A stretch of 33,575 nucleotides of DNA from an uncultured Alphaproteobacteria bacterium (GTDB lineage Bacteria; Pseudomonadota; Alphaproteobacteria; Paracaedibacterales; CAIULA01), in contig CAIULA010000037.1 in the NCBI GenBank assembly GCA_903899945.1, forward strand, positions 1-33,575, given 5' to 3'. How positions within the stretch are numbered: the first letter of the stretch is position 1; every line of letters starts with the position of its first letter. Below the pieces are notes generated by a model that had not been told where the DNA came from, ran no database searches, and was given only the letters and a program-made list of their open reading frames with translations. Both the position numbers and the translations under genes were made by a program. Positions 32,854-33,575 of the stretch are shown here, one piece after another.

Positions 32854-33575
32854 ATGATTAGATTGTATATATTTCTTTCATTATTTATTGCTTTAAGTGG
32901 ATTTTCCGCCAATGCTGGATCTGCACGAGGAAGGATTGCACCGCCAACACCACCAACCCCTGTTTCTGTCCCTGCGCCAGTTGTAGCGCCACCGCCACCG
33001 GCCCCTGTAGCTGCGCCACCAGTTTTATCAGCTGCTGACTTAGCTGCCCTTCAAAAACAAATTGCTGATTTAAAAAGTCAGATACAACAACAAAGTGAAA
33101 AGCAACAACAGCAGCAGGAATTGTTAGAGGAAAATCAGGTACAGATACAACAGCATCAAGAGCAGATACAGCAAGTTGCAGAAGTTGCTGGCACACCAAC
33201 AGAAAAGCCAAGTGATGAAGATAATGGTACAGCACAGCCTTTAGTAGAGAAGGAAGCAATGGCTTCCGATCCTGTCGAAGAGGCACTAACAGAAAATCCA
33301 AGTGATGACGGCAATAATGCAGGAGAGCCTTCAACTGAAGAAGAAGCCCCAGCACCCGCTCCTAAAAAGAAAACTGCTAATAAAAAAGCTGTTGTTTCAG
33401 AAGAGGGTACACCTGCAGAGAGCGAATTACCTAAAGAGGCGAGCGAGGATGAGGTGCCAGCTTCTGATCCTGTCGAGGAAGCACCAACAGAAAAATCAAG
33501 TGATGACGGCAATAATGCAGGAGAGCCTTCAACTGAAGAAGAGGCACCAGCACCGGCTCCTAAAAAGAAAACTGC
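32854..33575 (+). CDS. Secreted proline-rich, coiled-coil, tandem-repeat protein (3' end beyond window)
   Basis: The frame is open from ATG 32854 to the window edge (240 codons, no stop), so the gene is partial. AAGGA lies about 12 bases upstream. Residues 1-21 are a signal peptide ending S-A-N-A. A proline-rich segment follows (about 29-57), then a Gln-rich helix with coiled-coil character (about 58-110, LQKQIADLKSQIQQQ). After that comes an acidic region of tandem repeats: DPVEEA at residue 139 recurs at 205, a 66-residue (198-bp) period. Each unit contains SDDGNNAGEPSTEEEAPAPAPKKKT. A degenerate shorter unit starts near residue 114. Export is likely; a surface or host-interaction role is inference. 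I recognise no named family. Confidence 0.75.
   Translation, partial: MIRLYIFLSLFIALSGFSANAGSARGRIAPPTPPTPVSVPAPVVAPPPPAPVAAPPVLSAADLAALQKQIADLKSQIQQQSEKQQQQQELLEENQVQIQQHQEQIQQVAEVAGTPTEKPSDEDNGTAQPLVEKEAMASDPVEEALTENPSDDGNNAGEPSTEEEAPAPAPKKKTANKKAVVSEEGTPAESELPKEASEDEVPASDPVEEAPTEKSSDDGNNAGEPSTEEEAPAPAPKKKT
33262..33575 (+). repeat. 198-bp in-frame tandem repeat
   Basis: The DNA from 33262 repeats from 33460 with a 198-bp period. The copies are nearly identical over GATCCTGTCGA, AGTGATGACGGCAATAATGC and CCTAAAAAGAAAACTGC. The window ends inside the second copy, so the copy number is unknown. An exact multiple of three keeps the frame, which allows length variation without breaking the protein. 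Confidence 0.85.

Noticed and set aside
32885-33512. Long minus-strand ORFs (156 and 118 codons) opposite the repeat protein
   Set aside because: They arise from the biased composition and repeats of the plus-strand gene, which has a signal peptide, a ribosome binding site and coherent domains; the antisense products are low-complexity Leu/Val or Ser/Gly text.

Overview
The window reads as chromosome from an AT-rich alphaproteobacterium, most likely an obligate or facultative intracellular lineage of the Holosporales type (Caedibacter/Paracaedibacter relatives). This is inferred from alphaproteobacterial gene groupings (rsmG-parA-parB, petABC, lptCAB-hpf, ubiG//lysC-ptsP), from low-GC coding sequence, and from several small secreted proteins I cannot assign to a family. 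No tRNA, rRNA, CRISPR array, insertion sequence or prophage was recognised.

Layout. 1-4.9 kb: a secreted orphan protein, then a two-gene RND efflux system (membrane-fusion protein and inner-membrane pump). The terminator of the first gene overlaps the start of the second. 4.9-6.6 kb: an APH-family phosphotransferase split by a -1 shift exactly at a T TTT TTA heptamer, then sfsA. 6.7-9.1 kb (minus): lipoprotein-rsmG-parA-parB, the chromosome-segregation cluster, with two perfect parS sites inside rsmG. 9.2-11.1 kb: a PHA synthase. 11.1-16.0 kb: a small secreted protein (minus), a CPA2 cation/proton antiporter, rnhB, rlmB and an RNase J. 16.0-18.6 kb (minus): the cytochrome bc1 operon petA-petB-petC. 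18.7-21.1 kb: an abundantly translated secreted orphan (very strong Shine-Dalgarno), a clear terminator, and gltX. 21.1-24.8 kb (minus): a helical-repeat orphan, rlmI-like methyltransferase, lipoprotein, bioY and trmB. 25.0-27.6 kb: lptC-lptA-lptB-hpf. 27.6-27.9 kb: a 311-bp gene-free, hairpin-packed region that turns GC-rich on its right side. 27.9-32.0 kb (minus): lysC - FMN-dependent nitronate monooxygenase/FabK-like enzyme - ptsP. 32.0 kb to the end: ubiG, then an incomplete secreted protein with proline-rich, coiled-coil and tandem-repeat segments that runs off the window.

How the genes work together. Most encode housekeeping functions: replicon segregation, rRNA and tRNA modification, respiration, LPS transport and lysine-family amino-acid synthesis. 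Accessory content is limited to efflux, PHA synthesis, biotin uptake and secreted orphans. The most notable observations are the start codon placed in the loop of a rho-independent terminator (690-724), the HIV-type slippery heptamer joining two halves of a kinase (5616-5622), the structured intergenic region with a Fur-box-like core (27584-27894), and the tandem-repeat secreted protein at the right edge. All function calls come from reading motifs by eye; no database search was possible.
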